Translations under genes and position numbers: made by a program
NCBI GenBank assembly: GCA_902620425.1
Contig: CACNHX010000010.1
Coordinates: forward strand, 1 to 39,939
DNA from: an uncultured Alphaproteobacteria bacterium
Lineage (GTDB): Bacteria; Pseudomonadota; Alphaproteobacteria; HIMB59; GCA-002718135
DNA length: 39,939 nucleotides
Direction of reading: 5' to 3'
Shown here: piece after piece, positions 16,419 through 25,113 of the stretch
How the letters are laid out: the number at the start of each line of letters is the position of its first letter
How positions within the stretch are numbered: position 1 is the first letter of the stretch
Notes under the pieces: model-generated
What the model was told of the DNA's origin: nothing
Database searches by the model: none
Seen by the model: the letters and a program-made list of their open reading frames with translations, nothing else

Positions 16419-17662
16419 ATTTTTTCTAAGGCTTTAAGAACGTTTTCAGTATCATTATAATTGTTGTAATGTGTCATACTCAATCTTACTACGCCATCTT
16501 CAGTATCAATACCTAAATACTCTAAGCACCTCCATGCATAAAAATTATCATTTCTAGTCGCAATTTTAAATTTATGTAATGTATTTGATATTTCTTTAGA
16601 TGATTTTTTATTTGAATAAAATGATATTGTTGGAGCTCGGTCTTTATTTTCAATCTTATTTTTGCCAATTAAATTTAAATCCTTTCTTTCATATAAATAT
16701 TTTAATATTGGATTAGCAATATTTTCTTCATGTAAGGATATAAGATTATTTATTTTCTTAATCTTCCCTAAAGTACTTAAATTTTTATTCTTAAAATGAT
16801 GATTATATAAATTTTCAAAATATTCATATATTCCAATTAACGAAACTAATTCTTCATGATTTGGACCGCCTGGATTAATTGTGTAGGGATATTGTCCTTT
16901 TAAAAATTCGTGATTTTGATTTGGTAAGTTTTTTAGAATTTCCTCCTTTCCATATAATAATGCTAAATGAGGACCATATGTTTTATATAAACTAAACGTA
17001 TAAAAATCTACGTCTAATTCCTTAACATTTGGAAAACCGTGGGGCGCATAAGAAACACCGTCACCAATCACAATTATATTATTTTTGTGAGCTAAGTCTG
17101 ATATTTCTTTTAAATTATTTACTGATCCAACAATATTTGAACAATGTGTAACTGCTAAAATTTTAGTTTTTGAATTAATTAATTTATCTAAATCAGAAAT
17201 TTTTAATTCATGATCATCAGAATTAAACTTCCACTCCACAATATTTGCCCCATAATCTTTTAATCTTTTCCAAGGGCTTATATTTGCTTCATGATCTTGA
17301 TTTGTAACGATAACTTCATCACCAGGATTAATAATATGTTTTAAAGCATTAGATAAAACATATAAGTTTATTGACGTAGATCCTCCAATAAGAATTTCAT
17401 TACTTTTTGCATTTATCATTTTTGCAAATAAGTTAGTTGCCTTATCCATATTTTCACCAGCTATTTTTGACATTGGATATTCAGCATAAGGCTGTACTTT
17501 AGTAGATGTCATAAATTCAGTTAATTTATCAATCACATTTTTTGGAACATAACTTCCTCCTGCATTTTCAAAAAAAGACCAATCTTTAGAAAGAGGATCC
17601 TTAAATGCCGGAAATTGTGATCTTACATAATCTATATCGAGTTTAATATTTTCTAGTGTCAA
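16415..17662 (-). CDS. Class V PLP enzyme, cysteine-desulfurase-like (VC1184 subfamily type)
   Basis: A 415-residue fold-type I PLP protein. The cofactor lysine is Lys227 in FSLYKTYGPHLALLYG, preceded by VIGDGVSYAPHGFPNV with the Asp that contacts the pyridine nitrogen. Length and motifs fit the cysteine-desulfurase-like subfamily typified by VC1184 rather than IscS/SufS; no obvious active-site Cys loop is seen, so sulfur transfer is not assured. The start is TTG, supported by AGAGG five bases upstream; the first ATG is much further in. It is monocistronic, divergent from an aldehyde dehydrogenase across 79 nt and convergent with the epimerase. Confidence 0.8.
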   Translation of the reverse strand: MTLENIKLDIDYVRSQFPAFKDPLSKDWSFFENAGGSYVPKNVIDKLTEFMTSTKVQPYAEYPMSKIAGENMDKATNLFAKMINAKSNEILIGGSTSINLYVLSNALKHIINPGDEVIVTNQDHEANISPWKRLKDYGANIVEWKFNSDDHELKISDLDKLINSKTKILAVTHCSNIVGSVNNLKEISDLAHKNNIIVIGDGVSYAPHGFPNVKELDVDFYTFSLYKTYGPHLALLYGKEEILKNLPNQNHEFLKGQYPYTINPGGPNHEELVSLIGIYEYFENLYNHHFKNKNLSTLGKIKKINNLISLHEENIANPILKYLYERKDLNLIGKNKIENKDRAPTISFYSNKKSSKEISNTLHKFKIATRNDNFYAWRCLEYLGIDTEDGVVRLSMTHYNNYNDTENVLKALEKI

Positions 17663-17693
17663 TTTTTCCTCTTATCGTATATTCTTTTATTCT

Positions 17694-17719
17694 AATATAG
17701 AAAAAAATAAATGTATAAT
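17694..17719. promoter_or_regulatory. Divergent promoter region with -10 elements
   Basis: The 79-nt gap between the PLP enzyme and the aldehyde dehydrogenase holds TATAAT at 17714-17719 on the + strand, 22 nt before the ATG at 17742. On the - strand TATATT at 17699-17694 lies 31 nt before the TTG at 17662. The -35 matches are weak on both strands. Two opposed transcripts must start in or near this interval. Confidence 0.4.
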
Positions 17720-17741
17720 TGATTTAAATATATTTTTCATA

Positions 17742-19172
17742 ATGATTGATAAACGCAAATTTTATATAAATGGAACTTGGGTTAATCCAATTATAAAGAA
17801 TGATTTTGAGGTGATTAATCCATCTAATGAAAAACCCTACTCTTTTATCTCTTTAGGTTCTAAAAAAGATATAGATCTGGCAGTAAATGCAGCAAAAAAA
17901 GCATTCATTACATGGAGTCAGGTAGATAAAAAACATAAGATTATTTTATTAGAAAATTTACTTAAGATTTATAAAAGTAGATGGGATGAAATAACTCAAA
18001 CAATGTCTGAGGAAATGGGAGCGCCATTAGATTGGTCTTCTTCAGCACAAACTTCTTCAGGGGCTGACCATATTAATGATTTCATTTTAAGATTAAAAAA
18101 TTTTGAATTTGAAAGAAGATTTAATAAAAATTCTAATAATTATATTGTTTATGAACCCATTGGAGTATGTGGTCTTATTACACCATGGAATTGGCCTATC
18201 AATCAAATCACATTAAAAGTAATACCTGCACTAGCAACTGGTTGTACTATGATATTAAAACCTTCAGAAATTGCACCAATGTCAGGAATTATTTTTTCAG
18301 AAATAATTCATGAAGCGGGTTTCCCTCCTGGTGTTTTTAATTTAGTTAACGGTGATGGAGATGGTGTAGGTACAGACCTATCATCTCATAAGGATATTGA
18401 TATGATATCGTTTACTGGATCAACAAGAGCAGGAAAACTTATTTCTAAAAACGCAGCAGATACAATTAAAAGAGTTTGTTTAGAATTAGGAGGTAAAGGG
18501 GGTAATATTATTTTTAGTGATTCACATCCAGAAGCAGTAAGAGAAGGTGTTAGGAATATTATGAGTAATTCTGGTCAATCTTGTGATGCACCAACAAGAA
18601 TGCTAGTTGAAAAATCAATCTATAAAAGAGCAGTAGAGGAGGCGGCTGATGAAGCAAATAAAATCAAAGTTGATATTGCTTCTAAGAATGGAAATCATAT
18701 TGGTCCAGTTATTTCTAAAACACAATATGATAAAATTATTGATCTAATTAATAGCGGTATAAATGAGGGCGCTACACTCGTGGCTGGAGGTCCTGAAAAA
18801 CCAAATGGTCTAGAAAAGGGTTATTTTGTTAAGCCAACAATTTTCACAGATGTAACTAACGATATGAGAATTGCAAAAGAAGAGATCTTTGGACCAGTAC
18901 TTTCTATAATTCCATTTGAAGATGAAGATGAAGCTGTATCAATTGTAAATGATACATCTTATGGTTTAGGAAACTACGTTCAAACTCAAGATAAAGAAAA
19001 AGCAAAAAGAGTAGCAAGAAAATTTAGATCTGGAGGCGTTTATATAAATGGAAATACTGCTGATCCAGGAACTCCTTTTGGCGGTTATAGACAATCTGGA
19101 AATGGAAGAGAGGGTGGTGATTGGGGTTTAGAAGAATATTTAGAAATTAAAACCATATGTGGATGGGAATAA
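17742..19172 (+). CDS. NAD(P)-dependent aldehyde dehydrogenase
   Basis: The 476-residue protein has all ALDH landmarks: GLITPWNWPINQITLKV, the cofactor loop FTGSTRAGKLI, the general-base Glu in CLELGGKGGNII, and nucleophile Cys281 in SNSGQSCDAPTRML. Substrate is not evident. It ends 1 nt before the stop of the convergent gamma-butyrobetaine-hydroxylase-family gene, so a trimethylaminobutyraldehyde or betaine-aldehyde role is suggested by context only. A broad-range ALDH is equally compatible. Probably transcribed alone from the TATAAT at 17714. Confidence 0.88.
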   Translation: MIDKRKFYINGTWVNPIIKNDFEVINPSNEKPYSFISLGSKKDIDLAVNAAKKAFITWSQVDKKHKIILLENLLKIYKSRWDEITQTMSEEMGAPLDWSSSAQTSSGADHINDFILRLKNFEFERRFNKNSNNYIVYEPIGVCGLITPWNWPINQITLKVIPALATGCTMILKPSEIAPMSGIIFSEIIHEAGFPPGVFNLVNGDGDGVGTDLSSHKDIDMISFTGSTRAGKLISKNAADTIKRVCLELGGKGGNIIFSDSHPEAVREGVRNIMSNSGQSCDAPTRMLVEKSIYKRAVEEAADEANKIKVDIASKNGNHIGPVISKTQYDKIIDLINSGINEGATLVAGGPEKPNGLEKGYFVKPTIFTDVTNDMRIAKEEIFGPVLSIIPFEDEDEAVSIVNDTSYGLGNYVQTQDKEKAKRVARKFRSGGVYINGNTADPGTPFGGYRQSGNGREGGDWGLEEYLEIKTICGWE

Positions 19173-19173
19173 T

Positions 19174-20313
19174 TTAAACTTTAATATTATTAAAATAATT
19201 TAATCTTCCTATTATTTCATCTCTTTCAATATAATATCCTTGAAGATGTCTATTTCCAGAATTTGGATCAAATTCAGTTCTACCATGTAATACTCTTCTA
19301 TTATTAAAACAAAAAATATCACCTGCCTCTAATCTAAAATCAATTTTGAATTTTTTATTTTGAAGAAGTGACGCAAAATATTGATAAGATTCATAAAATT
19401 TTCTCATTTTTTTGGGCTCAATATCTAAAGCACCCATTGCAGCCATACTAAATCTAATATCATTAAAATCATTATCTTTTGTAAGTGTTATTATTGGTGA
19501 ATGAAGAATTCTGACAGCTTTTTGAGTATAATCTGTATCTTTGAATTTAACTTGAGTTTTTGTTAAAATATTAAAAACATCTTTTTCATTTTTTTTTAAA
19601 TAATTTGCAACTGCAAAACCATCTACAACAGATGATAATCCGCCAATAGCATCATTCTCTAAACAATGAAGAAACTGATAACCAGGAGCATATTCAAAAT
19701 AAGGTAAGTCGGTATGATTTCTTAATGCATCTGCAGTATAAGCGGTGTTATTTGGCTTTGGGATGTTAATTACTTCAAATGGTGTACCAAAAAATGTTTC
19801 TCTATGATGGCTTATTCTATTTAATATTTTGAATGCTGATTTTTTGCTAGATGGTGCATTTTTGATTAATGCAAAACCATAAGTATGAAGTAAATTTAGC
19901 CATTTACTTAAATGTTTGTCATTTTTTATTACACTATTATGATCAACAATAATTTTCTTTAAATTTTTTTTTAATTTACCATCCCAAAAAACATAAGGTG
20001 ATTTATATTGTCGATTATTTATTTCGGTATAACAATGATCTCTTAACCATTTTAAATTGAATTTGCTAGTATGATCACCTTCACTCCAATCAATATTGAG
20101 TTTATTTTTTTCAATTTTATAATTTTTAGGAAATATATTTTTACTTACAGTTAAAATATTAAAGACACGCATATTCGCAGTAGGATGTATTGCTGTTGGA
20201 CAATTATCTCTTAACCACATAAAATGGAATTTACTTTCAAAATTATCTTTCCACAAAATCCTTAAATGGTCATTCTTTTTTTCTAATTTTTTTACATGAT
20301 ATTTGCCAGTCAT
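19174..20313 (-). CDS. Gamma-butyrobetaine hydroxylase-family Fe(II)/2-oxoglutarate dioxygenase
   Basis: A 379-residue, two-domain protein of the BBOX/trimethyllysine hydroxylase family. The N-terminal domain contains WLRDNCPT (residues 33-40) and a later DHTSKF. The TauD-like catalytic domain has the iron ligands His200 and Asp202 in NHTDLPYFEYAPG and distal His343 in VLHGRTEF, with 2-oxoglutarate-binding Arg downstream. These spacings resemble human BBOX1. The preceding NNTAYT keeps a Tyr that in BBOX1 lines the trimethylammonium pocket. The N-terminal zinc site looks altered: Cys38 is kept, but Thr40 and His43 stand where BBOX1 has Cys. Likely hydroxylates a betaine, giving L-carnitine if the substrate is gamma-butyrobetaine; exact substrate unproven. 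Confidence 0.85.
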   Translation of the reverse strand: MTGKYHVKKLEKKNDHLRILWKDNFESKFHFMWLRDNCPTAIHPTANMRVFNILTVSKNIFPKNYKIEKNKLNIDWSEGDHTSKFNLKWLRDHCYTEINNRQYKSPYVFWDGKLKKNLKKIIVDHNSVIKNDKHLSKWLNLLHTYGFALIKNAPSSKKSAFKILNRISHHRETFFGTPFEVINIPKPNNTAYTADALRNHTDLPYFEYAPGYQFLHCLENDAIGGLSSVVDGFAVANYLKKNEKDVFNILTKTQVKFKDTDYTQKAVRILHSPIITLTKDNDFNDIRFSMAAMGALDIEPKKMRKFYESYQYFASLLQNKKFKIDFRLEAGDIFCFNNRRVLHGRTEFDPNSGNRHLQGYYIERDEIIGRLNYFNNIKV

Positions 20314-20363
20314 TTTGAAATAATTATATCTGAATAAATTATCTTAGTATATTTAACAAATCA

Positions 20364-21224
20364 ATGAAATCGAAAAATAATAATCTCTTGGGCATTTCTT
20401 TCATGTTATTGTCCATGTTTTGTCTTAGTATCAATGATATTACTTATAAATATTTAAGCTTTCATTTTCCTGTATGGGAATCAATATTCTTTCGAGCACT
20501 AAGTGGGAGTATAATTGCAACCTTCTTAGTAATGTATTTTGGGTTTGATAAATTAAAAACTAAAAAACCACTTGGACATGCTATCCGAGCTCTTTCTGCT
20601 TCTGCTTGTGTTGTATTCTACATTTACGGAATTAATCATTTAATGTTATCTGAAAACATTGCTATTGCACATTCAGCTCCCATTATTGCCGCTTTTCTTG
20701 CTGTACCAATACTTGGTGAGAGAATTGGGATTTTTAGAACAACTGCAATATTAATTGGTTTTATTGGTGTGTTAATTATTGTTAAGCCAGGTACTGACTT
20801 GTTCAAATTAGAAACACTCTATCCTCTAATATCTGCAGCTTTTATGGCTTCTGTTTATTTATCAACTAGATCAGTAATGAGTACTGATTCTAGTGTTGCA
20901 ATTGTTTTTTATTATTCTTTTGCATTATTAATTACATCAATAATATTTTTCCCTGATAATTTTATTATGCCAAATGGAATTCAATTAATTTTTGCTATGA
21001 GTTTAGGTGTGATGGGATCACTAGGACATTTATTTATGTCTCAAGCAGCTAAATATGCAGATGTTGCAATTACTTCACCCTTTGAATACTCATCTTTTAT
21101 ATTTGTGGGAATTATGGGATATTTAATTTATTCTGAGGTTCCAACTTTTAGTATTTATTTAGGTGGAACAATTATTATTAGTACTGGAATATTTATAGCT
21201 TACAGAGAAAGAAAAAATAACTAA
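20364..21224 (+). CDS. DMT superfamily EamA-type permease
   Basis: A 286-residue inner-membrane protein with about ten hydrophobic helices in two repeated EamA halves. The first half has NDITYKYLSFHFPVWESIFFRAL (substrate-path segment near residues 24-46, not quoted whole) and GERIGIFRTTAILIGFIGV; the second ends SEVPTFSIYLGGTIIISTGIFI. Members export amino acids and other metabolites, but substrate cannot be predicted. It is divergent from the dioxygenase across 50 nt and ends 1 nt before the convergent MmgE/PrpD gene. A link to the neighbouring betaine genes is inference from position. Confidence 0.86.
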   Translation: MKSKNNNLLGISFMLLSMFCLSINDITYKYLSFHFPVWESIFFRALSGSIIATFLVMYFGFDKLKTKKPLGHAIRALSASACVVFYIYGINHLMLSENIAIAHSAPIIAAFLAVPILGERIGIFRTTAILIGFIGVLIIVKPGTDLFKLETLYPLISAAFMASVYLSTRSVMSTDSSVAIVFYYSFALLITSIIFFPDNFIMPNGIQLIFAMSLGVMGSLGHLFMSQAAKYADVAITSPFEYSSFIFVGIMGYLIYSEVPTFSIYLGGTIIISTGIFIAYRERKNN

Positions 21225-21225
21225 A

Positions 21226-22551
21226 TTAAAAAATTATTTCTTTTAAATTTTTCTTCTTATATTTTTTATTTCTTATTTTATTTAAAATATTTTTTTTACC
21301 TCCACACATTAAAAATTTATTATCAATATCTTCGTCTTTTAAAGGGTTATTTTTCCCTCCTTTAATATGTGATATTTTTTCAACTAATATACTTCCATCA
21401 TTCATTATTACTTTAATTATATCAGGATACTTGGAGTCATAATCTTCAAAATTATATGGCACTTTGTAAGTGATTAGTTTAATCTTTCTAGTCAATTTTA
21501 AACTTTTTTTATTTTTAGAAATATTTAAACTAGTTAAATCAAATTTACCATTAATGAGAGCGGTTGCTAAACAATAACTCAATGAAAATCTAGCTTCAGT
21601 AGAATTTTTAGGTATATGAAATTTTGATACTCTGAACCAAGGCTCTGGAAACTCAATTGAGATAGATTTAATATTTTTTTTTATAAAAATTTTTTTATTT
21701 AAAATTAATCCTCCTTGTATTACTCTTTGTGAATAACTACAAACTGGCCAAAACTTAATGAAATTTGGAAATTTAATTATTGCATTTCCTAAATCTGATC
21801 TTTTAAAATTATTATTTAATTTTTTAGAAAATTTACTACCATACAATTCAATAAACCCTCTATCAATATTCCAAATATCTTTATTAGCTGTTCCTCCATT
21901 TTTTGCAAGTAAGGCTGACTGTACCCCTGCTTGTGCGGCAAACCCTATATGAAAAGCTTTTGTATCTTTTCCGAATTGTTGTTTTAAACCAGATGAAAAA
22001 CTTGTTGCAATAGAAATTGCATTTGCCATTTTATCTGCATTTAATTTTAACACTTTAGATACTGCTGCTGCAGTTCCAACCACACCTATTGTATTTGCTG
22101 AATGCCATCCTTTATAATAATGATCATAGCTAAGTGCTTGTCCTAATTTTATTATTAATTCATATCCTACTACCCATCCCTGATATATTTCCTCAATTGA
22201 GATGTTTTTCATTTGAGCAATAGATATTAGAGCTGAAAAAATTGGCGCACTTGGATGAGATCCTGCAACGTATTCGTAATCATCAAAGTCTATAGACGCT
22301 GATCTTACTCCATGTAAAAAACATGCTGCAGAAATAGATAATTTTTTTCCTCCTCCAAATATCTTAATGTTCTTTGAATTATTATTTTCTAAACAGTATT
22401 TTAAGGCAACCTTTGATTGTTTTTCTTTAACACCTGATAATATACAAGCTAGGGTATCTATGAATGCATTTTCTGCTCTTTTATAAGTTACTTTATTGAT
22501 ATTAATTTTTTTTTGTGATGCCCAATTACAAAATTTTTTATGAAAACTCAT
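21226..22551 (-). CDS. MmgE/PrpD family protein
   Basis: The 441-residue protein matches the MmgE/PrpD fold: GVRSASIDFDDYEYVAGSHPSAPIF near residues 80-104 (only part of that run is diagnostic: DFDD and SHPSAP), GWHSANTIGVVGTAAAVSK, and GKDTKAFHIGFAAQAGVQSA. The family includes 2-methylcitrate dehydratase and cis-aconitate decarboxylase. Which reaction occurs is not readable. Its ATG overlaps the stop of the upstream mesaconyl-CoA-hydratase-like gene by 4 nt, so the two are co-translated, suggesting a shared branched dicarboxylate (methylcitrate, itaconate, mesaconate or citramalate) pathway. The C-terminus is unusually Lys-rich. Confidence 0.85.
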   Translation of the reverse strand: MSFHKKFCNWASQKKININKVTYKRAENAFIDTLACILSGVKEKQSKVALKYCLENNNSKNIKIFGGGKKLSISAACFLHGVRSASIDFDDYEYVAGSHPSAPIFSALISIAQMKNISIEEIYQGWVVGYELIIKLGQALSYDHYYKGWHSANTIGVVGTAAAVSKVLKLNADKMANAISIATSFSSGLKQQFGKDTKAFHIGFAAQAGVQSALLAKNGGTANKDIWNIDRGFIELYGSKFSKKLNNNFKRSDLGNAIIKFPNFIKFWPVCSYSQRVIQGGLILNKKIFIKKNIKSISIEFPEPWFRVSKFHIPKNSTEARFSLSYCLATALINGKFDLTSLNISKNKKSLKLTRKIKLITYKVPYNFEDYDSKYPDIIKVIMNDGSILVEKISHIKGGKNNPLKDEDIDNKFLMCGGKKNILNKIRNKKYKKKNLKEIIF

Positions 22552-23366
22552 TTTTTATATTTTGCAGTCATTGTAATTTCTTGTTTTTCATTTAGAATTC
22601 TTCCAATAATTTCATCATCTCGATTTTCACCAATTTCTACAAAGAAATTATTGTTATATACAAGAGGCGCTGTAGCTTTATATTCAAAAGAATTGAACCC
22701 AATCTCGTTTTTTCTAGCAAGATTTAAAAGATAAGTTGCTTGAAGAGGTGCATGGACTAATAATCCCATATGACCCTCATAATTTTTTGTATAATCATTA
22801 TCATAATGAATCTTATGTCCATTAAAAGTTAAAGCAGAATATCTAAACAGCAAAGTTGATGAACTAAAAATTTCTACTTTATCAATTAATTTTAATTCGT
22901 CTTTTATTTTAGGAGTAATGGAGTTTTTATTTATTTTTTCTCTATAAACAGCAGTTTGATCTTCTGATATTATTAATTTATTTTTATTTAAATATTTATG
23001 ATTAATATTAACAAAACATAGATTGCCTGATCTACCTTCTTTAAATTCAATACTTGAAATGGTTGAATTTTTTTTAATTTCAGATCCAATTTCAAATTCA
23101 TCAAAAATTTTTATTTTACCACCAGCCCACATTCTAATTTTATAAGGTAACTCGGGTAAGAAAATTCCTAATTTTGTATTTCCATCTTTGTCTAGATCAT
23201 TTATTGAAGCTACATCTGGGCATAAACATAAAAAAATTCCCTCAGGCACAGTTTGATCACTTAAACAGTTTAGATCAATAGTTTTTTTTAAATGATCAAC
23301 TAATCGAGGAGTAATAATATCGCTTCTTGAAATTTTCTTTCCAATCCAATCTTTGTAATTATTCAT
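22548..23366 (-). CDS. MaoC-like hydratase (mesaconyl-C4-CoA / HTD2 type)
   Basis: A 272-residue hot-dog protein with the double-domain layout of mesaconyl-C4-CoA hydratase/HTD2 proteins. The N-terminus has DWIGKKISRSDIITPRLV, then ELPYKIRMWAGGKIKIFDEF. The catalytic region is LLFRYSALTFNGHKIHYDND followed by GLLVHAPLQATYLLNL, where family members have FRYSALTFNGHRIHYD and VHGPL. The reaction is water addition to an unsaturated C4/C5 acyl-CoA. It is the first gene of a two-gene unit with MmgE/PrpD and is divergent from the GMC oxidoreductase across 60 nt. Itaconyl-CoA hydratase is a close alternative. Confidence 0.8.
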   Translation of the reverse strand: MNNYKDWIGKKISRSDIITPRLVDHLKKTIDLNCLSDQTVPEGIFLCLCPDVASINDLDKDGNTKLGIFLPELPYKIRMWAGGKIKIFDEFEIGSEIKKNSTISSIEFKEGRSGNLCFVNINHKYLNKNKLIISEDQTAVYREKINKNSITPKIKDELKLIDKVEIFSSSTLLFRYSALTFNGHKIHYDNDYTKNYEGHMGLLVHAPLQATYLLNLARKNEIGFNSFEYKATAPLVYNNNFFVEIGENRDDEIIGRILNEKQEITMTAKYKK

Positions 23367-23382
23367 ATTTAATTTACTCGAG

Positions 23383-23411
23383 TTTACTTATAAATTAATA
23401 ATTTGTATAAT
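23383..23411 (+). promoter_or_regulatory. Sigma70-type promoter of the GMC oxidoreductase gene
   Basis: TTTACT (23383-23388) and TATAAT (23406-23411) are separated by 17 nt in the 60-nt divergent gap. Transcription would start near 23418, only about 9 nt before the ATG at 23427, so the mRNA would be nearly leaderless. No Shine-Dalgarno sequence is visible, consistent with that. Confidence 0.5.
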
Positions 23412-23426
23412 TTATATTGTTAAAAA

Positions 23427-25064
23427 ATGAAAAAAACATTTGACTATATAATAGCAGGAGGAGGTTCTGCTGGCTGTACATTAGCCTCAAGATTATCTGA
23501 AAATAAAGATATAAAGGTATTACTAATAGAAGCAGGGGGGTCAGGAAAAAGTTTATTCACTCAAATGCCCGGTGGTAACGGATACATTTTTGGAAACCCT
23601 AAATTTGATTGGGGTTTTGAGTCAATACCTCAACCTTCTTTAAATAATAGAAAAATTTTATACCCTAGAGGTAAAGGGCTAGGAGGATCTTCTCTTTTAA
23701 ACGGTATGATTTACATGAGAGGCGCTCCAGGTGATTTTAATCGGTGGAGACAAAAGGGTTTAGAGGGTTGGTCATATAATGATGTATTACCATATTTCAA
23801 AAAATCTGCCTCACCTTTTCATAGAGAAAAAAATGAATATCACTCTCATTCAGGTCCTTTAAAACTTACACCAGCTGGTAATTACAATTCTATCGATAAA
23901 GCATTTATTGATGCATGTGTTGAAGCTGGGGCAGAAATTAATAATGATTTTTATAATGGCAATCTAAATGGAGTAGGCCGATATGATGTTAAAGTATGGA
24001 ATGGAAAAAGACAATCATCTGCAGAAGCTTATTTGAAATTTAAACCTAGCAACTTAACAATTTATAAAAATACATCTGTAATAAAAATTTTAATTGAGAA
24101 AAATAAAGCTAAAGGGTTACTTTTATCAAATGGTGAAGTTTATGCCTCATCAGAGGTAATATTATCTTTAGGAGCATTCGGTAGTCCCAAATGTTTAATG
24201 TTGTCAGGAATTGGTCCAGAAGAACATTTAAAAGAAAAAAATATAGAATTAGTAATTAACTTACCTGGAGTAGGTGAAAACCTTCACGATCATCCTGTTA
24301 TGCCAATGAATTGGGCTTTTCAAAACAACAATTTAAGTTTCTCTAAATATCAAAGGATCGATAGAGCTATTATTGTGGGATTAAAATATATTTTATTTAA
24401 ACAAGGATTAGCCGCAGCTCCTTTTTGGTCAACAAATCTATTTCATGCAATAAGAGAAAAAGATATGCCAGAAATACAAGTGTTTATGACACCTATGTGT
24501 TTTAAAGAAGAAAAAGATAACTGGTCTATGAGTTTAGATAATTTATTAAATTTTGGTTCATTATTTTTTTCTAGAGGTAAAAAAGCTTTTCCAGGATTAC
24601 ACTTTCAAATTAATTTACTAAGACCAAAAAGCACAGGAAGTGTAAAACTTAAAAGCTCAAATCCCAATGATGTACTTAATATAAATCCAAATTGGTTCAT
24701 TGATCCATCTGATATGGAAGATATGATAGAAGGAATGAAGCATACAAGAGAAGTATTGTCAAAACCTAGTTTAGCTAAAATTGTTTCAGAAGAATTACTT
24801 CCAGGAAAAAAAATCAAAAGTGACGAAGATTTAAAAGATTCAGTTCGAAATCATGTACAAACAGGTCATCATCCTGCATCTACTTGTGCAATGGGTTCAA
24901 GTAATAATAAAATGGCTGTACTTGATAATCAGCTTAAAGTTAGAGGAATAGACAATCTGAGAGTAGTAGATGCTTCTTCTTTCCCAGATATGATAAGTGG
25001 AAATATAAATGCATCTGTAATTATGTTAGCAGAAAAAGCATCAGATATGATATTAAAAAATTAA
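23427..25064 (+). CDS. GMC-family FAD-dependent oxidoreductase (choline dehydrogenase-like)
   Basis: A 545-residue flavoprotein. The FAD-binding loop is YIIAGGGSAGCTLASRL with LLIEAGG after it. GMC signature 1 is ILYPRGKGLGGSSLLNGM (about residues 73-90) and signature 2 is LGAFGSPKCLMLSGIG. The catalytic His lies in QTGHHPASTCAMG and the second active-site position in GNINASVIMLAEKA. It oxidises a primary alcohol to an aldehyde. Choline to betaine aldehyde is the familiar case, supported by the aldehyde dehydrogenase gene 49 nt downstream, but GMC enzymes vary widely in substrate and the assignment to BetA is not secure. Confidence 0.87.
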   Translation: MKKTFDYIIAGGGSAGCTLASRLSENKDIKVLLIEAGGSGKSLFTQMPGGNGYIFGNPKFDWGFESIPQPSLNNRKILYPRGKGLGGSSLLNGMIYMRGAPGDFNRWRQKGLEGWSYNDVLPYFKKSASPFHREKNEYHSHSGPLKLTPAGNYNSIDKAFIDACVEAGAEINNDFYNGNLNGVGRYDVKVWNGKRQSSAEAYLKFKPSNLTIYKNTSVIKILIEKNKAKGLLLSNGEVYASSEVILSLGAFGSPKCLMLSGIGPEEHLKEKNIELVINLPGVGENLHDHPVMPMNWAFQNNNLSFSKYQRIDRAIIVGLKYILFKQGLAAAPFWSTNLFHAIREKDMPEIQVFMTPMCFKEEKDNWSMSLDNLLNFGSLFFSRGKKAFPGLHFQINLLRPKSTGSVKLKSSNPNDVLNINPNWFIDPSDMEDMIEGMKHTREVLSKPSLAKIVSEELLPGKKIKSDEDLKDSVRNHVQTGHHPASTCAMGSSNNKMAVLDNQLKVRGIDNLRVVDASSFPDMISGNINASVIMLAEKASDMILKN

Positions 25065-25113
25065 TTAATCACAAATAAGTTGACCAATGAAAATATTTAA
25101 GTTTAAATAAATT

